Shown here piece after piece: positions 28,058 through 35,504 of a DNA stretch of 64,000 nucleotides. The stretch is from Sphingomonas populi (GTDB lineage: Bacteria; Pseudomonadota; Alphaproteobacteria; Sphingomonadales; Sphingomonadaceae), in contig NZ_SGIS01000014.1 in assembly GCF_004208535.1 (NCBI RefSeq), positions 44,503 through 108,502 on the forward strand, in the 5' to 3' direction. Within the stretch, counting starts at the first letter, position 1. The number at the start of each line of letters is the position of its first letter. Position numbers and translations under genes: made by a program. The notes under the pieces were generated by a model. The model made no database searches. It was not told the DNA's origin and saw nothing but the letters and a program-made list of their open reading frames with translations.

Positions 28058-29659
28058 TTACGCCGGCACGTCGGGATATGCCGCCAGCACGTCTCCAAGC
28101 GCGTCCTTGAGCGGATCGAGCCACGGTTCGAACGGCAGCCATGCCGCCTTGCCCTCGCTGAAGATCGGACGGCGGACCTGTTCGGAGCTGGCAGTGCGGA
28201 CCGCGCGCTCGGTCTCGTGAAAGGCGAGGCAGGCGGGTTCGAACGCCAGACCGCAAGCGGCCAGCAGCGCGCGGACCTGCGCCTCGGTATTGTCGACCAT
28301 CGCCTCGTAGAAGACACGGTGCGGCGGGCGCGGCATCGCGGTGTCGAGATGCGCCATCAGCCGCACGTAATCGCGATAATAGCGGCCCATCTCGGCGAGA
28401 TCGTAACTGAATGCCTGACCCCGCGCGAAATGCTGTTTGAAGTTGGAGAAGCAGCAGCCGAGCGGATGGCGGCGCGCATCGATGATCGTGGCATTGGGCA
28501 GGATCAGCCGGATCAACCCGGCATGCGCCCAGTTGTTCGGCAGCTTGTCGATGAAGAACGGTGCATCGGTGCGGCGCTGGATCGCAGCGCGTTTGAGGTA
28601 TTCGGCACCCATCGCGGCCAAATCGTCCGGCGCGAGATCGGCGACGGTGCCGGGATAGCCTTTGATCCGACGCGCGAGCATCGGGATGTCGGGCAGTTCG
28701 GAGGTGCCCTCGACGAGGCTGTGGCTCGACAGGATCTGCTCGATCAGCGTCGATCCGGCGCGCGGCATGCCGAGGACGAAGATCGGGTCCGGCGCGGCAT
28801 GCCCCTGCCCCGCGCGCGCCGCGAAGAAGGCGGGCGTGAACAGCGCGATGCTCTGATCGACGAAGCGCCGCGTTTCATCGGGTTCGTACACCACCGACTT
28901 TCGCCGAAGCGCGTTGCCGGCGGCATAATGCGCGAACGCCACCGCAGCCTGCCGCCGATCCTCAAACGCCTTGCCCAGCGCGAAATCGAGGTGGAAGCGA
29001 TCCTCGTCCGAGATGTCGGGCAAGGTCAGCGCCGCCTTCATCGCGACGATATCGGCATCATCGAAACGGATCGTCTTGAGGTTGGCGAGGCTCCACCACA
29101 CCTCGCCCAGCGCCGGTGCGAGATCGATCGCGCGGCGATAGGCGGCGATGCCGTCGGCCTGCCGCCCGACCGTCTTGAGCATGTGCCCGTAGCTCATCCA
29201 CACGCGCGGCTGACCGGGCGCCTTGGCGAGAACCTGTTCGTAGAGCGTGATCGCCTCGTCGAACCCGCCGATCCGGCCGAGCGCGGCGGCCTTGAGGTTG
29301 GCGTTGCCGAGATGGTCGGGTTCGTCCCCGGTGACGATGTCGAGTTGTTCGATCGCCTCGACCGGACGATTGAGCCGGTGAAGCACGATCGCGAGATTGG
29401 CGCGCGCGGCGGTGAATGCCGGCGACAGTTCCAGCGCGCGGCGCAGCAGCGCCTCGGCATCCCGGTAGCGCCCGATCCGCCCGGCGAGTTCCGCCATCAT
29501 GCGAATCGCGGCGACGTCGAACGGGTCTTCCTTGAGATGCGTGCGCAGCCGTGGCTCGGCATCGGCCAGCCGATTGTCGTGCAGCGCGAGCGCCGCCTCG
29601 ATCAAACGCTGCGGCCAACGTGGGTTGGTCTGTTCGGCGGGGGCGGGTTCTGGCGTCAT
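28058..29659 (-). CDS. TPR-sulfotransferase fusion protein
   Basis: A 533-residue cytoplasmic protein. Residues about 15-200 are tetratricopeptide repeats (for example PFDVAAIRMMAELAGRIGRY and RVWMSYGHMLKTVGRQADG), and residues about 290-520 are a sulfotransferase domain with the PAPS 5'-phosphosulfate loop IFVLGMPRAGSTLIEQIL (GMPRAGST at 297-304) and the 3'-phosphate region IIDARRHPLGCCFSNFKQHF. It probably sulfates a protein or small molecule, with TPRs binding the substrate. The start at MTPEPAPAEQ gives a clean N-terminus. It precedes the TonB receptor by about 145 bases. Confidence 0.88.
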   Translation of the reverse strand: MTPEPAPAEQTNPRWPQRLIEAALALHDNRLADAEPRLRTHLKEDPFDVAAIRMMAELAGRIGRYRDAEALLRRALELSPAFTAARANLAIVLHRLNRPVEAIEQLDIVTGDEPDHLGNANLKAAALGRIGGFDEAITLYEQVLAKAPGQPRVWMSYGHMLKTVGRQADGIAAYRRAIDLAPALGEVWWSLANLKTIRFDDADIVAMKAALTLPDISDEDRFHLDFALGKAFEDRRQAAVAFAHYAAGNALRRKSVVYEPDETRRFVDQSIALFTPAFFAARAGQGHAAPDPIFVLGMPRAGSTLIEQILSSHSLVEGTSELPDIPMLARRIKGYPGTVADLAPDDLAAMGAEYLKRAAIQRRTDAPFFIDKLPNNWAHAGLIRLILPNATIIDARRHPLGCCFSNFKQHFARGQAFSYDLAEMGRYYRDYVRLMAHLDTAMPRPPHRVFYEAMVDNTEAQVRALLAACGLAFEPACLAFHETERAVRTASSEQVRRPIFSEGKAAWLPFEPWLDPLKDALGDVLAAYPDVPA

Positions 29660-30068
29660 CGCCGCGACCCTAGCCGCGAACCATAACGGTCGGCCAGCCT
29701 TCGCCTCTTGAGCCCGAGTCGCGTGCGAATCGGGACCGCAACACGATCGGCTACGTAGCGAAAAAGCGCGCGACTCGCGGCGAACGCTATTAGCGCGGCG
29801 AAACGAGGTGTCCGTGAGACGAAACGAAAAATAAATTCGGGGTCGGGGTGTGGCAGCGCAAAATGGGTATGCCGGCAATGAACTGCTTCAAAGTGGCGGT
29901 AATCGATTGTTTCGATACGACGAAACCCAAATGCGAGCGACTCGCCCGAGAGTTTACGCCGCACCGCAATAAAACTGAGCAAAAGCAGCACCTTCTTCAT
30001 AGATTGACGCACACTTTCGGCCAGTTCAGACCTTGAATCGTAATAATCTCCACCTCAGGGTCGCTCCG
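29660..30068. other. 409-base gap, no gene called
   Basis: This stretch is visibly less GC-rich than its neighbours. An open frame on the minus strand (29656-30012) begins MRQSMKKVLLLLSFIAV but continues as Arg/His/Phe-rich sequence with no family resemblance and overlaps the sulfotransferase start, so I do not call it. No convincing promoter, tRNA or terminator is seen. It may hold the promoters of both flanking, divergent genes. Confidence 0.5.
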
Positions 30069-30293
30069 ATGAAATTTGCCACCAGGTCCAATTCGGCTGA
30101 ATATTGCTCTCTCCCGGCACGGATTACGCGCCCTGCGCAGCGTTCGGTCTGGACGTCAGCGCCCGTCGCCAAGCCGAGCGCCGCGAATGACCTCGGCCAT
30201 GAGACCGAGGTGATGCGCGCACTCTCGCTCGCAGTGCCGATCTCGCTGCTGCTGTGGGCGCCGCTGATCTGGGTGCTGGCCCATTCTTTCTAG
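30069..30293 (+). CDS. small C-tail membrane protein, unknown
   Basis: A 74-residue protein with a polar, basic N-terminal half and one hydrophobic segment at about residues 50-72 (LSLAVPISLLLWAPLIWVLA), suggesting a single-pass inner-membrane protein. AGGGT lies about 10 bases upstream of the ATG. Coding support is moderate: codon use is consistent with neighbours only in the second half. Function unknown. A GC-rich hairpin follows its stop codon. Confidence 0.5.
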   Translation: MKFATRSNSAEYCSLPARITRPAQRSVWTSAPVAKPSAANDLGHETEVMRALSLAVPISLLLWAPLIWVLAHSF

Positions 30294-30301
30294 GACCGGC
30301 T

Positions 30302-30330
30302 GCGGGCGCAACGGAAGACCGTGCGCCCGC
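30302..30330. terminator. hairpin between convergent genes
   Basis: A perfect 9-bp stem GCGGGCGCA/TGCGCCCGC with an 11-base loop, between the small membrane gene and the convergent M20 peptidase gene. No T run; probable bidirectional 3' end. Confidence 0.5.
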
Positions 30331-30337
30331 CCCGTTC

Positions 30338-31738
30338 CTATTTGGACAGATCGGTGAACAGCGAGAGGTAATAGCTGATCGACGGCGCGACGTTGGCGAT
30401 TGGCGTGCGCTCGTTCAGGCCGTGGCTGAATTCGTCCGATGCCTTGATGAACACCGGGCTGGCGCCGTAACTGTCGACGCCCTTGGCGCGGAACCACATG
30501 CTGTCGCTCGCGCCCGATGACTGGCTCGGGAACACCGGCACGCCGGGATAGACCTGCCCCATCGCCTTGGTCACCGCATTCACGAAGTCGGCGCGCATCG
30601 GCGAGGCGGGCGTAGCGACCGAGCCCTCGGTCACATCCTTGAACGCCACCGCCGGATCGTCGGCGACGCGCGCGAGTTCGGCCATGATGTCGGCTGGCTT
30701 GTGGCCGGGGAAGATGCGGCAATTGATGTTGGCGGTCGCGCGCTGCGGCAGCGCGTTCTCGGCGTGGCCGCCGCTCACCAAAGTCGCGACGCAGGTCGTG
30801 CCGATCTTGCCGATCGTCGCGGGGTTGGCGGTGAGCGTCGCGATTGCCGCCTTGTCCGCCGGATTGGCGGCGAAGGCGCGCATCGCTGCGGCGGTCTCGG
30901 GGCTTTCGTATTTCGCCGCCTGGATGAAATAGGCGCGGGTCAGATCGCTGACTTCGGGCTTGAATTGATATTGGCCGATCCGCACCAGAGCGGCGGCGAG
31001 CTGGTTGATTGCATTGTCCTTGCGCGGCGCGGAGGAATGGCCGCCGGGATTGGTGACGGTGAGTTGGAAATCCGAATAGCTCTTCTCGGCGCCCTGCCAG
31101 GTGAAATAGAGCGGCTTGCCGGTTTTCTCGTCGAGCGCGCCGCCGCCGCCGTCGATGTTGAGAACGATGTCGGCATTGCTGAGCTTGCCGGCGATGATCT
31201 CACTGGTCTTCATCACCGTTTCCTCGTCGCCCGAGAATTCGATGATGATGTCGCGGCGCGGTTTGTAGCCCTCGCGCTTGAGTTCGAGCAGCGCGGCGAT
31301 GGCGATCGTGCCGTCGAACTTCATGTCGGTGGCGCCGCGACCGAACAGATAGCCGTTCTCGACGACGGGCGTGAACGGATCGCGCTGCCAGTCGGCGGGC
31401 TTGGCCTCGACCACGTCCATGTGCCCCGAGATGACGAGCGGCTTGGCCTTGGCGTCGCTCCCCGGCCAGCGCGCGATCATATAGGCGGTGTCGTCTACCG
31501 GCGTGATCTCAACGTCGTCGGGCTTGAAGCCGCCCGCGACGAGTTGCGCCTTGAGATAGGCGAGCACCTGCGGGGTCTGGTTGCCGGGGCCGCGCACCGA
31601 GCGGAAGGTGATCGCCTTCTTCGCCATGTCGAGCGCCTGCGCCTCGGCGACCGGGTGCGCCACCACCTTCGCCTGCGCAGGTGCGAGCGCCGCCGCCGCC
31701 ATCACCGAAACCATTGCCACGCCCCGAAAAACCGCCAC
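30338..31738 (-). CDS. exported M20-family metallopeptidase
   Basis: A 466-residue zinc hydrolase with a signal peptide (VAMVSVMAAAALAPAQA). M20 motifs: VISGHMDVVEA (first zinc histidine), GRGATDMKFDG (bridging Asp), FSGDEET (catalytic Glu pair), a dimerisation domain with NPGGHSSAPR, and a final zinc His in EFSHGLNERTP. These enzymes cleave dipeptides or N-acyl amino acids; a periplasmic peptidase is likely. GTG is preferred as start because AAGGAG is 7 bases upstream; an ATG two codons earlier lies directly on the Shine-Dalgarno. Confidence 0.9.
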   Translation of the reverse strand: MAVFRGVAMVSVMAAAALAPAQAKVVAHPVAEAQALDMAKKAITFRSVRGPGNQTPQVLAYLKAQLVAGGFKPDDVEITPVDDTAYMIARWPGSDAKAKPLVISGHMDVVEAKPADWQRDPFTPVVENGYLFGRGATDMKFDGTIAIAALLELKREGYKPRRDIIIEFSGDEETVMKTSEIIAGKLSNADIVLNIDGGGGALDEKTGKPLYFTWQGAEKSYSDFQLTVTNPGGHSSAPRKDNAINQLAAALVRIGQYQFKPEVSDLTRAYFIQAAKYESPETAAAMRAFAANPADKAAIATLTANPATIGKIGTTCVATLVSGGHAENALPQRATANINCRIFPGHKPADIMAELARVADDPAVAFKDVTEGSVATPASPMRADFVNAVTKAMGQVYPGVPVFPSQSSGASDSMWFRAKGVDSYGASPVFIKASDEFSHGLNERTPIANVAPSISYYLSLFTDLSK

Positions 31739-31788
31739 CCGCATTCTCCTTGCCGAAGCGGCGCAAGCTATGCGGTTGTTGCGGTGCG

Positions 31789-32175
31789 TCAATCGGAAAG
31801 CGGTGTGGCCGGCGGGAGCGGTTCGGCGCGGAGCAGTGTAGCGAGGTTCGCGAGCGTTTCGCCGGTGGTGGCGTCGGCCAGCGCCGTCTCCAGCGCGCGA
31901 TAGGCGGTTAGCACGGTGGCGCCGGTTTCAGTCAGCCGCGCGCCGCGTGCCTTGCCGCCGCCGGGCATCGTCTCGACCAGCCGGTCACGCCAGCAGCGAT
32001 TCATCTCATCGACGAGCAGCCAGGTGCGGCGATAGCTCATCCCCATCGCGCGGCCGGCGGCGGAGATCGATCCCTCGCGCGCGATCGCTTCGAGCAGATC
32101 CGCCTTGCCCGGCCCCATCGCCAGCGCGTCGCCGCAATAGAGTTGCGCCTTCAGCTTGAGCGCGCCGATCCGCAT
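31789..32175 (-). CDS. ModE-type HTH regulator, DNA-binding domain only
   Basis: A 128-residue protein matching the N-terminal winged-helix domain of ModE (GKADLLEAIAREGSISAAGRA with MGMSYRRTWLLVDEMN, then GGGKARGARLTETG). The molybdate-binding Mop domains are missing, so it either senses molybdate differently or responds to something else. GGAG lies 6 bases before the chosen ATG; another ATG four codons upstream overlaps that site. It is divergent from nadE, and no molybdate transporter gene is nearby. Confidence 0.87.
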   Translation of the reverse strand: MRIGALKLKAQLYCGDALAMGPGKADLLEAIAREGSISAAGRAMGMSYRRTWLLVDEMNRCWRDRLVETMPGGGKARGARLTETGATVLTAYRALETALADATTGETLANLATLLRAEPLPPATPLSD

Positions 32176-32250
32176 ATGTGGCTCCATTCCCCGTGCGGCG
32201 ATGGTAGCACGCGTGGCAATCGTGCGCGAAGGCGTTTAGAACGTAAGCCT

Positions 32251-34302
32251 ATGGCGACCACACATCCGTTCTTCTCGATCCACCGTCATCAGATGATCCG
32301 CGCGGGCGCCTGCACGCCGCGCGCGAGCGTCGGCGACCCCGCCGCCAATGCCGAGGCGGCGATCGCGCTTGCCCGCGCCGGCGATGCCGAGGGGGCGGAT
32401 TTGCTCGTCTTCCCCGAACTGAACGTCACCTCCTATGCGATCGACGATTTGCATATGCAGATCGCGCTCCAGCGTGCGACCGATGCGGCGCTGGCGGCGA
32501 TCGTCGCGGCGAGCGCTGAGCTACGCCCGGTGCTGGTGGTGGGCGCAGCGCTGGTGCGGGACGCGCGGCTGTACAATTGCGCGGTGGTGATCGCGCGCGG
32601 GCGCGTGCTGGGCGTGGTGCCGAAGACGTTCCTGCCCAATTACCGGGAATATTACGAGAAGCGCTGGTTCGCGAGCGGCGCTGGTCTGGCCGGGCTGGAG
32701 ATCGCGGTCGCCGGGCAGATCGCGCCGTTCGGCACCGACCTGATCTTCGCGGCGAGCGACCTCCCGCATTTCATCTTCCATGCCGAGATCTGCGAGGATT
32801 ATTGGGCGCCGACCCCACCCTCGACCGCTGGCGCGCTGGCCGGGGCGCTGATCTGTTGCAACCTGTCCGCTTCGAACATCGTGATCGGCAAGGCGCGCGA
32901 GCGGGCGTTGCTGTGCGCCTCACAGAGCGCGCGCGCGGTGTGCGGCTATGTCTATTCCGCCGCCGGGCCGGGCGAGAGCACCACCGATCTGGCGTGGGAC
33001 GGCCAGGGCATGATCCACGAACTCGGCGAATTGCTGGTCGAATCGGCGCGATTCGCGGCGGCGGATGCGGCGGTCTATGCCGATATCGACTGCGGACGGC
33101 TGCTTCAGGAGCGGATGCGCGTGGGCACGTTCAACGATTCGGCCGTGCTGGCGGGGCGACCCGAAGCGCGGTTCCGGCGGATCGGCTTCGAGCATCGCTC
33201 CGATTTCGCCGATGTCGGGCTGCGGCGCGAAATCAGGCGTTTCCCGTTCGTGCCCAACACGCCCGAACGGCTCGACGAGGATTGCTACGAAGCGTTCAAC
33301 ATCCAGGTGCAGGGCATCGCCAAGCGCTTCGAGGCGGCGAAGGCGCAGCGGCTGGTGATCGGCATTTCAGGTGGACTCGATTCGACCCATGCGCTGATCG
33401 TCGCCGCCAAGGCGCTCGACCGGCTGGGTCGGCCGCGCACCGACATTCTCGGCTATACGATGCCCGGCTTCGCGACCAGCGAGGGCACCAAGAGCAACGC
33501 CTGGGCGCTGATGCGCGCGCTCGGCATCACCGCGCACGAGATCGACATCCGCCCCGCCGCGCGGCAGATGCTCGGCGATCTCGGCCATCCGTTCGCGGAC
33601 GGGCAGCCGCAGTACGACATCACCTTCGAGAATGTGCAGGCCGGCCTGCGCACCGATTACCTGTTCCGGCTCGCCAACCATAACAACGGGCTGGTGGTCG
33701 GCACCGGCGATTTGTCCGAACTGGCGTTGGGCTGGTGTACCTATGGCGTCGGCGACCAGATGAGCCATTATGCCGTCAACGCCGGCGTGCCCAAAACGCT
33801 GATCCAGTTCCTGATCCGCTGGTGCATCGCCAGCGACCAGTTCGATGCCGCGACCGACACCGTGCTGGCGGCGATCCTCGATACCGAGATTTCGCCCGAA
33901 CTGGTGCCGGCGGGTGCGGATGGCGCGATCCAGAGCACCGAAGCGAAGATCGGGCCATATGCTCTCAACGACTTCTTCGTCCATTATGTCGTGCGGCACG
34001 GGATGGCGCCGTCGAAGATCGCCTTCCTCGCGCTGCACGCGTGGCGCGACGCCGCTGCGGGGCGCTGGCCGCGCGATCTGCCCGAGGCTGCGCGGGTTGC
34101 CTATGACCTGCCGGTGATTCGCGCCTGGCTGGAGAAGTTTCTGGTGCGTTTCTTCGCGACGAGCCAGTTCAAGCGCTCGGCGATTCCGAATGGCCCGAAG
34201 GTTTCGGCCGGGGGGGCGCTGTCACCGCGCGGCGACTGGCGCGCGCCCTCGGACGGGACGGCGGCGGTGTGGCTCAAGGAGCTGGCCGACACCCTGCCCT
34301 AG
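32251..34302 (+). CDS. nadE: glutamine-dependent NAD+ synthetase
   Basis: A 683-residue two-domain enzyme making NAD+ from deamido-NAD+, ATP and glutamine. The N-terminal nitrilase-type glutaminase has the triad Glu56 (FPELN), Lys125 (PKTFLPN) and Cys181 (HAEICEDYW). The C-terminal synthetase has the PPi loop SGGLDS at 373-378, GTGDLSELALGWCTYG and KIGPYALNDFF. Length and order match the long alphaproteobacterial/mycobacterial NadE. The ATG at MATTHPFFSIHRHQM is the usual family start. Confidence 0.96.
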   Translation: MATTHPFFSIHRHQMIRAGACTPRASVGDPAANAEAAIALARAGDAEGADLLVFPELNVTSYAIDDLHMQIALQRATDAALAAIVAASAELRPVLVVGAALVRDARLYNCAVVIARGRVLGVVPKTFLPNYREYYEKRWFASGAGLAGLEIAVAGQIAPFGTDLIFAASDLPHFIFHAEICEDYWAPTPPSTAGALAGALICCNLSASNIVIGKARERALLCASQSARAVCGYVYSAAGPGESTTDLAWDGQGMIHELGELLVESARFAAADAAVYADIDCGRLLQERMRVGTFNDSAVLAGRPEARFRRIGFEHRSDFADVGLRREIRRFPFVPNTPERLDEDCYEAFNIQVQGIAKRFEAAKAQRLVIGISGGLDSTHALIVAAKALDRLGRPRTDILGYTMPGFATSEGTKSNAWALMRALGITAHEIDIRPAARQMLGDLGHPFADGQPQYDITFENVQAGLRTDYLFRLANHNNGLVVGTGDLSELALGWCTYGVGDQMSHYAVNAGVPKTLIQFLIRWCIASDQFDAATDTVLAAILDTEISPELVPAGADGAIQSTEAKIGPYALNDFFVHYVVRHGMAPSKIAFLALHAWRDAAAGRWPRDLPEAARVAYDLPVIRAWLEKFLVRFFATSQFKRSAIPNGPKVSAGGALSPRGDWRAPSDGTAAVWLKELADTLP

Positions 34303-34327
34303 CGTGGCAGGGGCACCGGCGCAAATC

Positions 34328-34412
34328 GTCGCCCCGGCGAAGGCCGGGGCCGGCCCGTTTGGGGCGACTCATCGCCAAGCCACACAGCGGCCCCGGCCTG
34401 CGCCGGGGCGAC
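34328..34412. repeat. REP-like inverted pair (GTCGCCCCGG family)
   Basis: Same organisation as 5467-5552: GTCGCCCCGGCGAAGGCCGG with extension, a middle containing CATCGCCAAG, and the inverted unit ending CGCCGGGGCGAC. It lies between the convergent nadE and DUF6481 genes. Confidence 0.85.
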
Positions 34413-34414
34413 GC

Positions 34415-34747
34415 TTATTTCTTGCGGGCTTTGCGCGCGGCGTACTTCGCGTCGCGCGCGGCCTTTTTCTCGGCGTCGGTCATCTCTGCCTTCTGCGCGG
34501 CTTCCTCGATCGCGCGCTTGGCCTCTTCGGCCTTGGCGATCTTGTCGAGTTTCGCCTGTTCGATCGCGGCCTTCTTGTCGGCGCGCTTCTGCGCTTCGGC
34601 GGCTTCCTTCGCCTCGCGCGCGGCGATGCGCTCCGCGACGACAGCCGGGTCGAGCGCCGGCTTGGCTTTCAGTTTTTCGAGCGCGCGCTGCTTCGCATCT
34701 GCGGACAGCGTCGCGCGATCGCGGAAGGTCGGTTCCTTATAAGCCAT
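34415..34747 (-). CDS. DUF6481-like charged coiled-coil protein
   Basis: A 110-residue protein composed almost wholly of Ala, Lys, Glu and Arg, predicted to be one long helix or coiled coil (AREAKEAAEAQKRADKKAAI and similar). It starts MAYKEPTFRDRATLSADAK, a conserved N-terminus I associate with DUF6481 in sphingomonads. No signal peptide. Function unknown; the strongly basic C-terminus could bind nucleic acid. It lies just downstream of a tRNA-Ser on the same strand. Confidence 0.75.
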   Translation of the reverse strand: MAYKEPTFRDRATLSADAKQRALEKLKAKPALDPAVVAERIAAREAKEAAEAQKRADKKAAIEQAKLDKIAKAEEAKRAIEEAAQKAEMTDAEKKAARDAKYAARKARKK

Positions 34748-34782
34748 GCGGCGGTCTTACGATCCTGTGTAACGAAAGGAAA

Positions 34783-34872
<90 letters not shown>

Positions 34873-35018
34873 GCGAGGTCTTATGATGCATGCCCGCAGG
34901 AGTACCGCGAACCCGCACCGGTCGGTGAGCGGGCGCCTCTAACGTAACACGGTTCATGACACAAGACCGATCGTCGCTATCTTCTTGTGCGCCCGCGAAC
35001 ACACCCTAGATTGAGGGC

Positions 35019-35399
35019 ATGCATCGCACCACCCTTTCGGTTCCGCCGTTCGATTCGGCGACTCCCCTGCCGGCGATCGCGCATGCGCGCTTCGCCATCG
35101 GCGATGTCGTGCGCCATCGCAGCTTCGATTTTCGCGGCGTGATCTTCGATGTCGATCCGATCTTCGCCAACAGCGACGAATGGTACGAATCGATCCCCGA
35201 GAGCGCGCGGCCTCGCAAGGACCAGCCGTTCTACCATCTGCTCGCCGAGAACATGGAATCGACCTATGTCGCCTATGTCAGCCAGCAGAACCTGGTGGCG
35301 GACGACACCGACGAGCCGGTCGATCACCCGGCGATTCCGGGGCTGTTCACCGATTTCGCCGACGGGCGCTATACGCTGCGACGCGAACACCGGCATTGA
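35019..35399 (+). CDS. hspQ: heat-shock protein HspQ
   Basis: A 126-residue protein with the HspQ (YccV) core: FAIGDVVRHRSFDFRGVIFDVDP, DEWYESIP, KDQPFYHLLAE and YVAYVSQQNLV. In enterobacteria HspQ activates Lon and is itself a Lon substrate; the same role is inferred here. About 18 extra residues precede the core. No promoter could be assigned; a GC-rich hairpin follows the stop. Confidence 0.92.
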   Translation: MHRTTLSVPPFDSATPLPAIAHARFAIGDVVRHRSFDFRGVIFDVDPIFANSDEWYESIPESARPRKDQPFYHLLAENMESTYVAYVSQQNLVADDTDEPVDHPAIPGLFTDFADGRYTLRREHRH

Positions 35400-35418
35400 T
35401 CGCCTGATCTACGCGAAA

Positions 35419-35450
35419 GGGCGGTGCTTGCCAAAAGGCCCGCACCGCCC
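35419..35450. terminator. hairpin between convergent hspQ and TonB-receptor genes
   Basis: Stem GGGCGGTGC/GCACCGCCC with a 14-base loop and AA/TT extension across a bulge. No T run beyond it. Confidence 0.45.
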
Positions 35451-35504
35451 CTTCACGGACCCGGTCAAGCGGGCCGCCGCTCATCGCGACGGCCGCCCGT
35501 TTCG

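Noticed and set aside
25459..28110. An 883-codon plus-strand open frame opposite the TonB receptor
   Set aside because: Antisense shadow of a high-GC gene; no signal, domain or ribosome site.
29656..30012. Minus-strand frame starting MRQSMKKVLLLLSFIAV
   Set aside because: The start resembles a signal peptide, but the rest is Arg/Phe/His-rich, unlike any family, and it overlaps the sulfotransferase start.
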